The notes beneath the pieces are model-generated. The model worked only from the letters and a program-made list of their open reading frames with translations, did no database searches and had not been told where the DNA came from. From Paenibacillus sp. PCH8 (lineage in GTDB: Bacteria > Bacillota > Bacilli > Paenibacillales > Paenibacillaceae), in assembly GCF_002968835.1 (NCBI RefSeq), contig NZ_PKQK01000006.1, positions 186,001-250,000 on the forward strand: a DNA stretch of 64,000 bases. Direction: 5' to 3'. A program made the translations under genes and the position numbers. How positions within the stretch are numbered: position 1 is the first letter of the stretch; the number at the start of each line of letters is the position of its first letter. Shown here piece by piece: positions 37,109 through 45,528 of the stretch.

Positions 37109-37996
37109 ATGATGGAAAAGATAAATATCGCCAAACCAGGAACCCCGCGTTCGCCCAAAGTCCGCATGGAGTCTTTGACTCAGGTTCGAAGAATCCTGTT
37201 GACCCTTCTGATGTCGGGTTTCGCTCTACTGATGATTATGCCGTTCATCTGGATGATCAGCACGTCGTTCAAATCTCCAGCAGATGTCTTCACCTATCCG
37301 ATCCAGTGGATTCCCTCCAGCCTGAACTGGGAACATCATATCAAGGTCTGGAGCGGAGCGGATACCTTTGCGACATATTATCTGAACTCGTTGAAAATAT
37401 CGCTGATTAGCACCATTGGAGCCGTATTCCTGTCGGCTTTTGCTGCCTACGGCTTCGCGAGGGTTCAGTTTAAAGGCCGTGAGACGCTGTTTCTGATCTA
37501 TCTCTCCATGATGATGGTACCGCCACAAGTGCTCTTTGTTCCTAAGTTTCTGATGTTTGAGTGGGTGGGCATCTATAATACGCATTGGGCCTTGATCCTG
37601 CCCGGAATGTTCACGATCTTTGGGGTGTTTATGCTGCGCCAGTTCTTTCTGTCTGTGCCTTCGGAAATCTCGGAAGCGGCGTTCATAGACGGTGCGGGGC
37701 ACCTGCGTATATTCTTCAGGCTGATTCTGCCCTTGGCGAAGCCGGCGCTGGCTACGCTGGCGATCATCGATTTCTCTTGGCACTGGAATGATTATGAGAA
37801 CGCACTCGTCTTCCTGATCGACAAAGACCTGTACACCGTGCCGCTCGGACTACAGAACTTTATTCTGGAGAACAATGTCGACTACAACGGCATGATGGCC
37901 GCTGCCACGGCAGGCATTATTCCGATGATTATTGTATTCCTGGTGGGTCAGCATTATATCATCCAAGGCGTGGCCGGAAGTGCCGTGAAGGGCTAA
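37109..37996 (+). CDS. Sugar ABC transporter permease, MalG/UgpE type
   Basis: A 295-residue six-helix permease. A basic N-terminal tail precedes the first helix, and an EAA loop is present (PSEISEAAFIDGAGHLRIFFRLILP). Two adjacent ATGs (37109, 37112) follow AAGGAGGGGGG; the first is used. It is the last gene of this transporter operon, ending at a terminator. Confidence 0.93.
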   Translation: MMEKINIAKPGTPRSPKVRMESLTQVRRILLTLLMSGFALLMIMPFIWMISTSFKSPADVFTYPIQWIPSSLNWEHHIKVWSGADTFATYYLNSLKISLISTIGAVFLSAFAAYGFARVQFKGRETLFLIYLSMMMVPPQVLFVPKFLMFEWVGIYNTHWALILPGMFTIFGVFMLRQFFLSVPSEISEAAFIDGAGHLRIFFRLILPLAKPALATLAIIDFSWHWNDYENALVFLIDKDLYTVPLGLQNFILENNVDYNGMMAAATAGIIPMIIVFLVGQHYIIQGVAGSAVKG

Positions 37997-38024
37997 ATCT
38001 GCTGTCACTGTGATCCCATATAAT

Positions 38025-38068
38025 AACCCTTTTGCTGAACGAAGAGATTTTCGCGGCAGAAGGGTTTT
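38025..38068 (+). terminator. Rho-independent terminator after the permease pair
   Basis: The stem AACCCTT-TTGCTG / CGGCAG-AAGGGTT is followed by TTTT-CT, 29 bp past the stop. Confidence 0.75.
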
Positions 38069-38163
38069 CTGTTGAAAGGGAGAATTAATCCATGATCTGA
38101 GTTTATCCATTGGAGGCGATTCTTTATCGGGATTCATGGGACATATTTAAATGAAGGAAGAGG

Positions 38164-38646
38164 ATGTTGTTGATGCTGAGTATAATCATATTTATTGTTT
38201 TTGTATTGTGTGGTATTTCCTCGTTCTTTCTAACCTTTTTTCCTAGTTGGATCTTTTTAAATTTGATTGGAGTAGTATTTGGAGTATTTGCACTTGGTAT
38301 GGGGTTGTTTCATGGCATGAAGCAAATAATAAACATCGTAAAACGAATATCTATCAAGTGCTGTTGTGTCATTTTTGGTATCGGCTGGGTATTACTTTTT
38401 GCTTCTAAGACAGTGTCGGGTATTCAGGATATAGGTCCTTATCTCTCCAAAGATTACGAAACAATAACTGGTAAACCGAACTACATAGGGTCCATGGGCA
38501 GGAAATGGAGGGAACAATCCATCGAAATAAATCAAATGGAATTGATTAACACTCGGGATATCGCCTGGGAAAATCGAGATAAAACACTGGAAATAAAGTA
38601 TCTGCCCAGAACCAAATATGTTATGAGTATTAGAGCAGTTGAGTAA
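38164..38646 (+). CDS. Small membrane protein, uncharacterised
   Basis: A 160-residue protein with two hydrophobic segments at its N-terminus (about 2-25 and 30-55) and a third near 70-85. A polar extracytoplasmic-type C-terminal half follows (DIGPYLSKDYETITGKPNYIG). GGAAGAGG overlaps the first ATG, so the ATG at 38173 is an alternative start. No family is recognised, although the hydrophilic half resembles small secreted signalling-type proteins of Bacillales. It appears monocistronic. Confidence 0.65.
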   Translation: MLLMLSIIIFIVFVLCGISSFFLTFFPSWIFLNLIGVVFGVFALGMGLFHGMKQIINIVKRISIKCCCVIFGIGWVLLFASKTVSGIQDIGPYLSKDYETITGKPNYIGSMGRKWREQSIEINQMELINTRDIAWENRDKTLEIKYLPRTKYVMSIRAVE

Positions 38647-38784
38647 TCGATATGTTTTTAGATATTTCTGAGTCTAATCTGAACGATCAATATCTTCCGC
38701 AATACAATAGGGCTGACTTCGTATATAATTAACAATCATATGATTCTGTAAGACTACATAACAATCGCGAGGTGCACTAGACTT

Positions 38785-39333
38785 ATGCCAACCATCTATG
38801 ACTTTACCGTAACCAGAACCAGTGGAGAACGCTTTCCGCTCTACCAATATGAAGGAAAGCCCGTGCTAATCGTGAACACAGCGAGTAAATGTAAATATAC
38901 GCATCAATTTGATGACATGCAGAAACTGTATGAAGAGTATAAGGACCAAGGGCTACAGATTATTGGATTCCCGTGCAACCAGTTTGCCGAGCAGGAGCCA
39001 GGAAGTAGTTCGGAAGCGGAATCTTTCTGCCAGATTAATTATGGTGTTCAATTTCCGATGTTCTCCAAAATGGATGTGAATGGAGAAACTGCTCACCCGC
39101 TCTACGACTTTCTGAAAAAGTCAGGGCCATTTACAGGTTTTGATGAAACTGATATACAGGCAAAACTATTGAAATTAATGGTAGCGGATAAAGCACCTCA
39201 ATGGTTACATGGAGATGCGATCAAATGGAACTTCACCAAATTCTTAATTGATGCAGAGGGTCATGTGGTTAGACGTTTCGAACCTGTTGACTCCATCGAC
39301 GAGATTGAGGAAAGCATTAAACAGCTTCTATAA
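38785..39333 (+). CDS. Glutathione peroxidase-family (thiol peroxidase) protein
   Basis: A 182-residue cytosolic peroxidase of the BsaA/Gpx type. The peroxidatic Cys36 lies in VNTASKCKYTHQF, where most members have SKCGFTPQ, so the residue after Cys is Lys instead of Gly. The remaining catalytic residues are present (FPCNQF at Cys64, KWNFTKF). It should reduce hydrogen peroxide or organic peroxides with thioredoxin as donor. An insertion before KWNFTKF (about residues 112-146) makes it about 20 residues longer than typical members. Confidence 0.88.
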   Translation: MPTIYDFTVTRTSGERFPLYQYEGKPVLIVNTASKCKYTHQFDDMQKLYEEYKDQGLQIIGFPCNQFAEQEPGSSSEAESFCQINYGVQFPMFSKMDVNGETAHPLYDFLKKSGPFTGFDETDIQAKLLKLMVADKAPQWLHGDAIKWNFTKFLIDAEGHVVRRFEPVDSIDEIEESIKQLL

Positions 39334-39399
39334 TTACACGTTCATATATCCTACAGAGGGCATAATACGAATCTTGATCCTCTCCCGAACAGGAGGTGC

Positions 39400-40263
39400 A
39401 TGAATGTGCCAAGCTTGATGCAATTTAGCGCTTCACTAGAATATAGTTACCGTTCTACCAGCCAGTTTAGCCCGGGTAATTCAGATGGGTTCCATTCCCA
39501 TCCGCACTACGAGATTTATTATTTTCATGATGGAGAGTGCACCTATATTATAGGGGACCGGGTATACAATTTGGAGCCGGGTGATCTGGTGTTGATGCAT
39601 GGTTTGACGCTTCATCGGCCCCATCCAAAACCGGGCAGTACTTACGAACGAACGACCCTGCATTTCGATCCGTCAGCCATTCGCAGCAGTCTGCACCCGG
39701 ACCGCATGGAAGAGGTGTTGAAGCCCTTTGAAGAACTGCGAAATTGCAGGGTGAACTTGACAGGAGATACTCGGTCCGAATTTGAAGCTCTGTTACATGA
39801 ACTACATCGTTTGTCTCAAAGTCAGACGGGTTTCAGACAGGAACGCTTAAATCTTAGGATGTGTGATCTGTTGTATTTTGTAGCTGAGATCTGCCAGGGG
39901 CATGTCGAAGAACATCTTCCCTCCTCGGAGAAGGAGCGGCATGTGCAGCATATTATCCGATATGTAGACACCCATTATATGAAGGACATCGGTCTGAATG
40001 ATCTTGCACTGGAATTGCATCTGTCCAAGCCATATCTGGCAGGTATGTTCAAGGAAATGACAGGTCTGACGATATTCAAATACTTGTATGACCGTCGCAT
40101 TAATCAGGCGAAGCTGTTATTTCAGTTTCAGCCGGACATTACGGTAACTGAAGCAAGTCGATTGTCGGGGTTCAAGCGACTTTCCCATTTTAGCCGGATT
40201 TTCAAACAAAGTGTGGGATGTTCACCCGATCTGTATCGTACCAACTTACACCGCCAACCGTAA
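39400..40263 (+). CDS. AraC-family transcriptional regulator with cupin
   Basis: A 287-residue regulator. The cupin half (HSHPHYEIYYFHDGECTYII, LEPGDLVLMHGLTLHRPHP) is followed by the AraC domain at about 185-285 (IGLNDLALELHLSKPYLAGM; ITVTEASRLSGFKRLSHFSR). The start is uncertain: ATG 39400 sits very close to AGGAGG, while GTG 39406 or ATG 39418 in frame have better spacing. It is monocistronic with its own terminator, and its target is not evident from neighbours. Confidence 0.88.
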   Translation: MNVPSLMQFSASLEYSYRSTSQFSPGNSDGFHSHPHYEIYYFHDGECTYIIGDRVYNLEPGDLVLMHGLTLHRPHPKPGSTYERTTLHFDPSAIRSSLHPDRMEEVLKPFEELRNCRVNLTGDTRSEFEALLHELHRLSQSQTGFRQERLNLRMCDLLYFVAEICQGHVEEHLPSSEKERHVQHIIRYVDTHYMKDIGLNDLALELHLSKPYLAGMFKEMTGLTIFKYLYDRRINQAKLLFQFQPDITVTEASRLSGFKRLSHFSRIFKQSVGCSPDLYRTNLHRQP

Positions 40264-40274
40264 AATAAAGATGT

Positions 40275-40304
40275 AGCCAACCAGCAAACTGGTTGGCTTT
40301 TTTG
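40275..40304 (+). terminator. Rho-independent terminator after AraC
   Basis: A perfect 10-bp stem AGCCAACCAG / CTGGTTGGCT with a 4-nt loop and six T. Confidence 0.92.
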
Positions 40305-40396
40305 TTTCTTTTCCATTCGAATCAGGATTCCTTGTGTTTAGAAAACAGGCAGAACAGGTAAAGAAAGGGTAATGAAATTAAAGGAGGCGATCATGA

Positions 40397-40648
40397 ATGA
40401 AAGAGCGCACACCGGATCAGAATAACAGGGATACACGCCAGGAACTTACTCATGACAACCCAGAGCAATACCAGACGGAGCACGAAAGTTTGCTTGACCA
40501 TTATGAAGAAGAACAGACCGTAGACCCGATTCCAATGGAAGATCTGAACATGGAGGCACAGGAAGAGAAGAATAAGGATCAGACGAAAAGTAACTCGTCT
40601 ACCGAAGAGAAATACAGGGCTGATTATCGCCAAAAGGCGAGTGAATGA
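40397..40648 (+). CDS. Small highly charged hydrophilic protein
   Basis: An 83-residue, Glu/Asp/Gln/Lys-rich protein without hydrophobic segments, likely disordered (e.g. ESLLDHYEEEQTVDPIPMED). AAGGAGG lies 9 nt upstream of the ATG. An overlapping ATG at 40393 leads only to a 10-codon ORF. Small proteins of this composition are common in Bacillales stress or sporulation gene sets, but no family is recognised. Confidence 0.65.
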   Translation: MKERTPDQNNRDTRQELTHDNPEQYQTEHESLLDHYEEEQTVDPIPMEDLNMEAQEEKNKDQTKSNSSTEEKYRADYRQKASE

Positions 40649-40743
40649 AGGTTAACTTCAATGGCAGATTTGAGCAAACAGGTGTCGTTTTTTTCGTTGA
40701 ATATATGTTTAGTGAAAATTAATTAGTTTGTTGACTAATGTAC

Positions 40744-40762
40744 GTTACTATATTATAGTTAC
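40744..40762. promoter_or_regulatory. Palindromic operator upstream of the nitroreductase
   Basis: A 19-bp palindrome GTNACTATA-T-TATAGTNAC lies 45 bp before the nitroreductase start and overlaps the likely -10 region; a TTGACT hexamer is at 40731. It resembles the TACTAT/ATAGTA half-sites recognised by YodB/HxlR-type quinone- and thiol-stress repressors, which control nitroreductases in Bacillus. Regulator assignment is inference. Confidence 0.55.
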
Positions 40763-40807
40763 TTTGTTGGTAATAAAATTAACACCATTTTGGGAGGCGA
40801 AATAAGA

Positions 40808-41407
40808 ATGTCTACTTTTTTTGATGCGTTGAAGAACAGAAGATCTTATTATGGAATCAGCAAGGAGTCCACGATCTCGGATGCCAAGATCCAGGAAATC
40901 GTTGAAGAAGCGGTGAAATACACACCAACATCATTCAACTCACAAACTTCCCGTGCTGTAGTATTACTCGGTGAACAACATGATAAATTGTGGAATCACA
41001 CCGAAGATATTTTGCGTGAAGTGGTTGGTAATGAAGAAGCTTTCAAATCCACAGCTGAAAAAATGACTGGCTTCCGCAGCGGATATGCTACGGTTCTCTT
41101 CTTTGAAGATAACAATGCGATCGCACAGCTTCAACAGAATTTTGCGGCTTATGCAGATAACTTCCCGATCTGGGCTAACCAATCGAATGGTATGTTGCAA
41201 CTGGTAATCTGGACTGCTCTGGAACAAGAAGGTCTGGGTGCATCTTTGCAGCACTACAATCCGTTGATTGATGAGAAGGTTAAGCAAGAATGGAACATTC
41301 CTGAGAACTGGAGACTGATCGCTCAGATGCCATTTGGTAAACCGACGTCAGCGCCAGGGGAGAAAGAATTCCAAGCGATCGAAGAGCGTGTTAAAGTACA
41401 CAAGTAA
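40808..41407 (+). CDS. Nitroreductase-family oxidoreductase
   Basis: A 199-residue FMN-type nitroreductase: MSTFFDALKNRRSYYGISKE at the N-terminus (FMN-binding Arg-Arg-Ser), PTSFNSQTSRAVVLLG, and GLGASLQHYNPLI, with PEWRL-like PENWRLIAQMPFG near the C-terminus. It matches the YdfN/YodC-type family that reduces nitro compounds or quinones. ATG 40808 has GGGAGGCGA before it; the open frame from 40790 is ignored. A palindromic operator upstream suggests induction by electrophile stress. Confidence 0.9.
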   Translation: MSTFFDALKNRRSYYGISKESTISDAKIQEIVEEAVKYTPTSFNSQTSRAVVLLGEQHDKLWNHTEDILREVVGNEEAFKSTAEKMTGFRSGYATVLFFEDNNAIAQLQQNFAAYADNFPIWANQSNGMLQLVIWTALEQEGLGASLQHYNPLIDEKVKQEWNIPENWRLIAQMPFGKPTSAPGEKEFQAIEERVKVHK

Positions 41408-41438
41408 GCTTCATATTCCCAACATTTGACCACATACG

Positions 41439-41497
41439 GCCTCGCTTCAATTTGATACGATGATAGTTGATCGTAATCCAATGAAGCGAGGCTTTTT
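41439..41497 (+). terminator. Terminator after nitroreductase, overlapping the next gene's ribosome binding site
   Basis: An 11-bp stem GCCTCGCTTCA / TGAAGCGAGGC with a further inner stem is followed by TTTTT. The 3-prime arm contains GAAGCGAGG, 9 nt before the GTG of the SLH-GH18 gene. Confidence 0.75.
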
Positions 41498-41500
41498 GAT

Positions 41501-43132
41501 GTGAATAATAGATTAGAGAATATAGCAAACCGACGCGTGTGGAAGATTGCTATATGCGGGTTATTAACACTTGGCATGGTGGCAGGACCTAACACGGCCG
41601 TAAAGGCTGCAACAGTGCAGCAACAATTTCAGGATACCTATAACAGTTATGCCAAGGATGCCATTACACATCTGGTGGACAAAGGGATCGCAACGGGTAC
41701 TTCAGAGAATACGTTTGAACCGAAGAAATCCGTTACTCGTGCAGAATTTGCAACGTTTGCTGTGAGATTGCTAGGTTTGAAGCCAGTCCAAAATAATATT
41801 AATCCATATCAAGATATCAGCATGAGTGCCTGGTACTACGGTAACGTTGCCGCCATGACCAATCTTTTTATCCTGGAAGGTAAAGGTCAGGGAACATTCC
41901 AGCCCAATGCCTCCATCACACGAGAAGAAGCGGCAACACTGCTTGTTCGCATGTTAAAACAGCAGCCTGTCGTGACTGGACTGTTATCTTCAACCTATTC
42001 TGACGCAGCGGATATCTCGGACTGGGCACGCCCTTATGTGCAGACGGTCTATCAGCTTGGACTGATGCGGGGTAGCGAGGGATTGTTTCGACCGCATGAC
42101 CAGGTAACACGAGAAGAAGCGGCAGTCATGCTCAACGCCATTGTACAAAAGAAAACCTGGTCCGAACAGTTACAACGTGCAGATGAACTCGGCGTTCAGC
42201 TCGGCTGGCAATATAATTCCTCTACGGCAGAATTCAAGCAACAGGTGCAGCAGTCCGAAGTGAATACGCTCGTCCCACGCTGGTTTTTTCTTAACAGTAG
42301 CATGAAAGTAACCGATCACGCCGACCCGGCATTAATCTCCTGGGCTTCCGCTACAGACAGGCAGTTATGGCCATTGCTTGGTAATCGCTCGGATTCCGCC
42401 ATAACACATCAGATGTTGTCCAGCCAAGCGAACAGAGCAGCAGTGATCTCACAGGTAGCGGCCTACGTCCAAACCTATAAGCTGGGTGGAATTAACGTGG
42501 ATTTTGAAAATGTCGACCCTGCGGATCGTGAAGGATTAACGGCATTCGTCACTTCCCTGACAGCCGCGTTGCATGCACTGGGTGCTGTTGTATCCGTGGA
42601 TGTATCGCCAGACCTGGGTACGGATTGGACGGATGCATTCGATTATGCCAGACTGGGTGCTGTATCGGATTATATGGTACTGATGGGGTATGAAGAGAAT
42701 TGGAATGGTGATCCCAAGGCAGGATCAGTGGCTTCCTATCCCTGGGTAGAAAAGGCGCTGGATACGTTGCTGACCGAGGTGGTACGTGCCAAAATCATTC
42801 TGGCTCTGCCGTTGTATACACGGGACTGGTCCTCTGTGGACCCAGCAGCTTTATCCTGGGACATTACATTGGCAGAACAAGGAATACGTGCGCGTGCTGC
42901 GGGCTCTGTGAGACGTTGGGATGCGAACCTGGTTCAGTATATTATCGGGTACAACAGTAACGGTACACCCCGATATATATGGGCAGAAGATAGTCGCTCT
43001 TTATCGGCTAAAGTATTGATGAGTGAGCAACGGCAGATTGCCGGATTGGCATACTGGTATATGGGCGGAGAAACCGCAGATGTATGGAACGCCATTTCTA
43101 ATGCTTCGCGATTTGAATCCTATAACTTCTAG
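41501..43132 (+). CDS. S-layer-anchored GH18-family protein (three SLH domains)
   Basis: A 543-residue secreted protein with a signal peptide at about residues 1-37 (NRRVWKIAICGLLTLGMVAG, ending VKAA). Three S-layer homology domains follow at about 48-218 (e.g. FEPKKSVTRAEFATFAVRLL, FQPNASITREEAATLLVRML, FRPHDQVTREEAAVMLNAIV). The C-terminal GH18 barrel has GGINVDFENVD, corresponding to the DxxDxDxE active site with Glu retained, then YMVLMGYEENW and a final GLAYWYMGGE. This type resembles spore or wall-associated GH18 peptidoglycan/chitin hydrolases (YaaH/YdhD). Start is GTG. Confidence 0.9.
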   Translation: MNNRLENIANRRVWKIAICGLLTLGMVAGPNTAVKAATVQQQFQDTYNSYAKDAITHLVDKGIATGTSENTFEPKKSVTRAEFATFAVRLLGLKPVQNNINPYQDISMSAWYYGNVAAMTNLFILEGKGQGTFQPNASITREEAATLLVRMLKQQPVVTGLLSSTYSDAADISDWARPYVQTVYQLGLMRGSEGLFRPHDQVTREEAAVMLNAIVQKKTWSEQLQRADELGVQLGWQYNSSTAEFKQQVQQSEVNTLVPRWFFLNSSMKVTDHADPALISWASATDRQLWPLLGNRSDSAITHQMLSSQANRAAVISQVAAYVQTYKLGGINVDFENVDPADREGLTAFVTSLTAALHALGAVVSVDVSPDLGTDWTDAFDYARLGAVSDYMVLMGYEENWNGDPKAGSVASYPWVEKALDTLLTEVVRAKIILALPLYTRDWSSVDPAALSWDITLAEQGIRARAAGSVRRWDANLVQYIIGYNSNGTPRYIWAEDSRSLSAKVLMSEQRQIAGLAYWYMGGETADVWNAISNASRFESYNF

Positions 43133-43191
43133 ATTGTCCTCACCGCAGTATTGATTTCATGCGAACAGCTATAATAACTCGATCTTGCACT

Positions 43192-43240
43192 GATCCAAAC
43201 GCACCGTGATTCATACGGATGGTTTGGGTCTATTTGTTTT
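43192..43240 (+). terminator. Probable terminator after SLH-GH18
   Basis: GATCCAAAC / GTTTGGGTC stem with an inner pairing segment and a T-rich tail, 59 bp past the stop. The rest of 43133-43361 shows no gene. Confidence 0.55.
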
Positions 43241-43361
43241 GGTACAAGATAAAGGATATGAGGAACAGTTTAAGCCTGACTGAGCGGTTTAATGTATAAA
43301 AGGACAAATAGTTCAAATAAATAGATCAAGAGATCAATGGAAGTACAGGAGGAGAAGGAGC

Positions 43362-44273
43362 ATGCGAGAGGTTGATTGCATTATCGTGGGTGGAGGGCTC
43401 GCAGGGCTTCAGGCAGCCATCCAGCTTGGGCGTTATTCGTCTCATCAAGTGTTAGTGATCGACGCAGGAGAAGGCAGATCTACGCTGTGTCGAACGTATC
43501 ATAATATTCTGGGGTTCCCCGATGGGGTATCTGGTGAAGAACTCCGAGCCAGGGGGAGAATGCAAGCTGAGATAACTGGTGTTTCCTTTGAGCAGGAACG
43601 CATCGTTGAGGCCGGACGTCAAGGGGAACAGATTCGGCTAATCGGTTCTTCCGGCTCTGAATATAAGGCCAATACTGTATTGCTGGCAACGGGTCTCTCG
43701 GATCGTGTACCGGATATTAAGGGATTGACCCCAACACTTGGTCGCACAGTCTATGTCTGTCCCGATTGCGATGGATATGAGATAGAGAATAAGCGCACGA
43801 TACTGCTGGGAGCTGGTGAAGCCGGTGCTCATATGGCGATGATTTTAATTGCACGCACGAACGAACTGTTATACATCAATCATGAGCAGACTCCCATATC
43901 TGCAGAGCTTCATCGCAGCATGAAAGAGGCGGGAGTCCGTTATCTGGAAGCGGCTGTGCAGGAAGTGCAGCAGATCGAAGACGGACACATTACGGGTGTT
44001 CTGACCGAAGATGGACAGATTTTTGAGTCGGAGCGAGGGTTTATCGCTTTTGGAGGCAATCGGGTGCACTATGAATTGGCGGAGCAACTTGGGGCTGTAA
44101 TCGCAGATAATAAGCATGTTGAAGCCGATCCGCGGAGTTTACAGGCAGCGAGTAATGTATGGATTGCCGGGGATCTGGGTCTGCATGCCGAACAGGCTAC
44201 CGTCGCCATGGGGGAAGGGTCGATTGCCGCGATCTGGATTCATAAGGCGCTACAGCAGATGGAGAAACATTAA
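43362..44273 (+). CDS. Thioredoxin-reductase-like FAD/NAD(P) oxidoreductase
   Basis: A 303-residue flavoprotein. An N-terminal FAD motif (IIVGGGLAGLQAAIQLG) and a second dinucleotide motif (TILLGAGEAGAHMAM) flank the redox pair CPDCDGYE (Cys133 and Cys136). A terminal FAD-contacting segment is present (IAGDLGLHAEQATVAMGEG). This is the layout of low-molecular-weight thioredoxin reductases, but sequence around the pair (PDCDG rather than ATCDG) suggests a paralogue with a different partner. The ATG follows AGGAGGAGAAGGAG. Confidence 0.87.
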   Translation: MREVDCIIVGGGLAGLQAAIQLGRYSSHQVLVIDAGEGRSTLCRTYHNILGFPDGVSGEELRARGRMQAEITGVSFEQERIVEAGRQGEQIRLIGSSGSEYKANTVLLATGLSDRVPDIKGLTPTLGRTVYVCPDCDGYEIENKRTILLGAGEAGAHMAMILIARTNELLYINHEQTPISAELHRSMKEAGVRYLEAAVQEVQQIEDGHITGVLTEDGQIFESERGFIAFGGNRVHYELAEQLGAVIADNKHVEADPRSLQAASNVWIAGDLGLHAEQATVAMGEGSIAAIWIHKALQQMEKH

Positions 44274-44332
44274 GTGTTAAGTTTAAATCCAGAATGCAGA
44301 TGAACTGCTCAGGTAACTTTAGTAGGTAACCG

Positions 44333-44371
44333 AAAAGTCCTCCCAAGCCTATAAAAGGCAGGAGGACTTTT
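44333..44371. terminator. Bidirectional terminator between convergent genes
   Basis: An 11-bp perfect stem AAAAGTCCTCC / GGAGGACTTTT with inner GCCT/AGGC pairing. It serves the TrxR-like gene and, in reverse, the small gene at 44397. Confidence 0.85.
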
Positions 44372-44396
44372 GGAGTTGTCATCTTCAGAGCAACCA

Positions 44397-44606
44397 TTAC
44401 TTATCCGATGAATCGGATGAATGATCGGAAGAGGTCTTGTTCTTGTCATGATGAGAGAAATCCTTGCGAATGTTGTCCACGATATCACCAACCACATCTT
44501 CAATCATGTCGGTTGGACCTGGATTTTTCTTGTCGGGATGGATCACGGTATTTACACCGGGTTCAAGCTCTTCATTTGTTTTGTCAGGTTTGGCTTGGTC
44601 ACTCAT
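44397..44606 (-). CDS. Small hydrophilic protein, uncharacterised
   Basis: A 69-residue soluble, charged protein (ELEPGVNTVIHPDKKNPGPT; Ser/Asp/His/Lys-rich tail). It has an excellent AAGGAGG site before the ATG on the minus strand. It carries no cysteine or hydrophobic segment and is probably disordered. No family is recognised. It is divergent from the DUF3243 gene; the 267-bp gap 44607-44873 is AT-rich without another visible gene. Confidence 0.65.
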   Translation of the reverse strand: MSDQAKPDKTNEELEPGVNTVIHPDKKNPGPTDMIEDVVGDIVDNIRKDFSHHDKNKTSSDHSSDSSDK

Positions 44607-44873
44607 GGCAATTCCTCCTTGTCCATAATGTGTAAGGTGCTCCTTAACTTATCCAAACACCTTCTCGTCTATGTAAACGATTAACCGCTGGAGCTCTTTT
44701 GAAACGTAGCTACTTGCAGTTTAGAACGTATGTACTGGCATATAGAAGATATATGCAGAATAAAAAGTCCTCTGATTAAACTTCATCAAGACGTTTATAT
44801 TATAGATAATCAATGCTTGTTAAGCTTCATGCTTGAAACCAAATAAACAACTATTCTTCAGGAGGTTATGACA

Positions 44874-45227
44874 ATGACTAAACAGAATCATGTAATCCAT
44901 AAAGATGGCCAAGTTTCAACGGACAAGGTGGACAACGCGATCGAGAAGATTGCACCGGAAGAAAGAGAACAGATTTTACAGAACTTTGACGCATTCAAAG
45001 CATACCTGGGTAAGCGAATTGCCATGGGTGAATCCATCGGACTAAGTGAGGAGCAAATGGCCAAAATCGCCGAGAAAGTAGCGGATTATCTGGCAGCTCG
45101 GGAAGAACCGCGTAACCGTGAAGAAAAACTGCTTCAGGAACTGTGGAATGTCGGTAAGGAAGAAGAGCGTCATATGCTGGCTCATATGCTCGTTCGTTTG
45201 GCACAAGGCTCCACAGCCAATCATTAA
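44874..45227 (+). CDS. DUF3243 family protein
   Basis: A 117-residue cytosolic helical protein. The core ILQNFDAFKAYLGKRIAMGE and GLSEEQMAKIAEKVADYLA match DUF3243 (B. subtilis YmfJ type), a small Firmicute family without established function. An in-frame ATG at 44868 is too close to AGGAGGTT, so ATG 44874 (8 nt spacing) is used. It is monocistronic, with its own terminator. Confidence 0.85.
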   Translation: MTKQNHVIHKDGQVSTDKVDNAIEKIAPEEREQILQNFDAFKAYLGKRIAMGESIGLSEEQMAKIAEKVADYLAAREEPRNREEKLLQELWNVGKEEERHMLAHMLVRLAQGSTANH

Positions 45228-45286
45228 GATCAAGCATATACGTTTAAAATTCATTTACATGCATAAGAATCGTATATTTGCTATTG

Positions 45287-45321
45287 GAAACCCTGAAGGC
45301 CGATGCCTTCGGGGTTTCTTT
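45287..45321 (+). terminator. Rho-independent terminator after DUF3243
   Basis: A 14-bp stem GAAACCCTGAAGGC / GCCTTCGGGGTTTC, 4-nt loop, then TTTG. Confidence 0.85.
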
Positions 45322-45528
45322 GTCGGTTACATGTCGGCTAGATGAACTACAGATGGTAGTGATGACGTGTATTGTAACTATTTTTAATCTGGCTGATACT
45401 TTTGTTGTTCTTATTACAAGTATGATAAGAAAACAAGAAACGTTGAATCGATAGTTCGCATGAGCGTTTGAGACGGAAGACTTCCGGTTAAGGAATAGTA
45501 ACGTTCATATTAAGGAGAGATGTTACCT

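Noticed and set aside
37226..37783. 185-codon minus ORF inside the MalG-type permease
   Set aside because: Antisense shadow with biased Arg/Gln/His composition; the sense frame is a canonical permease.
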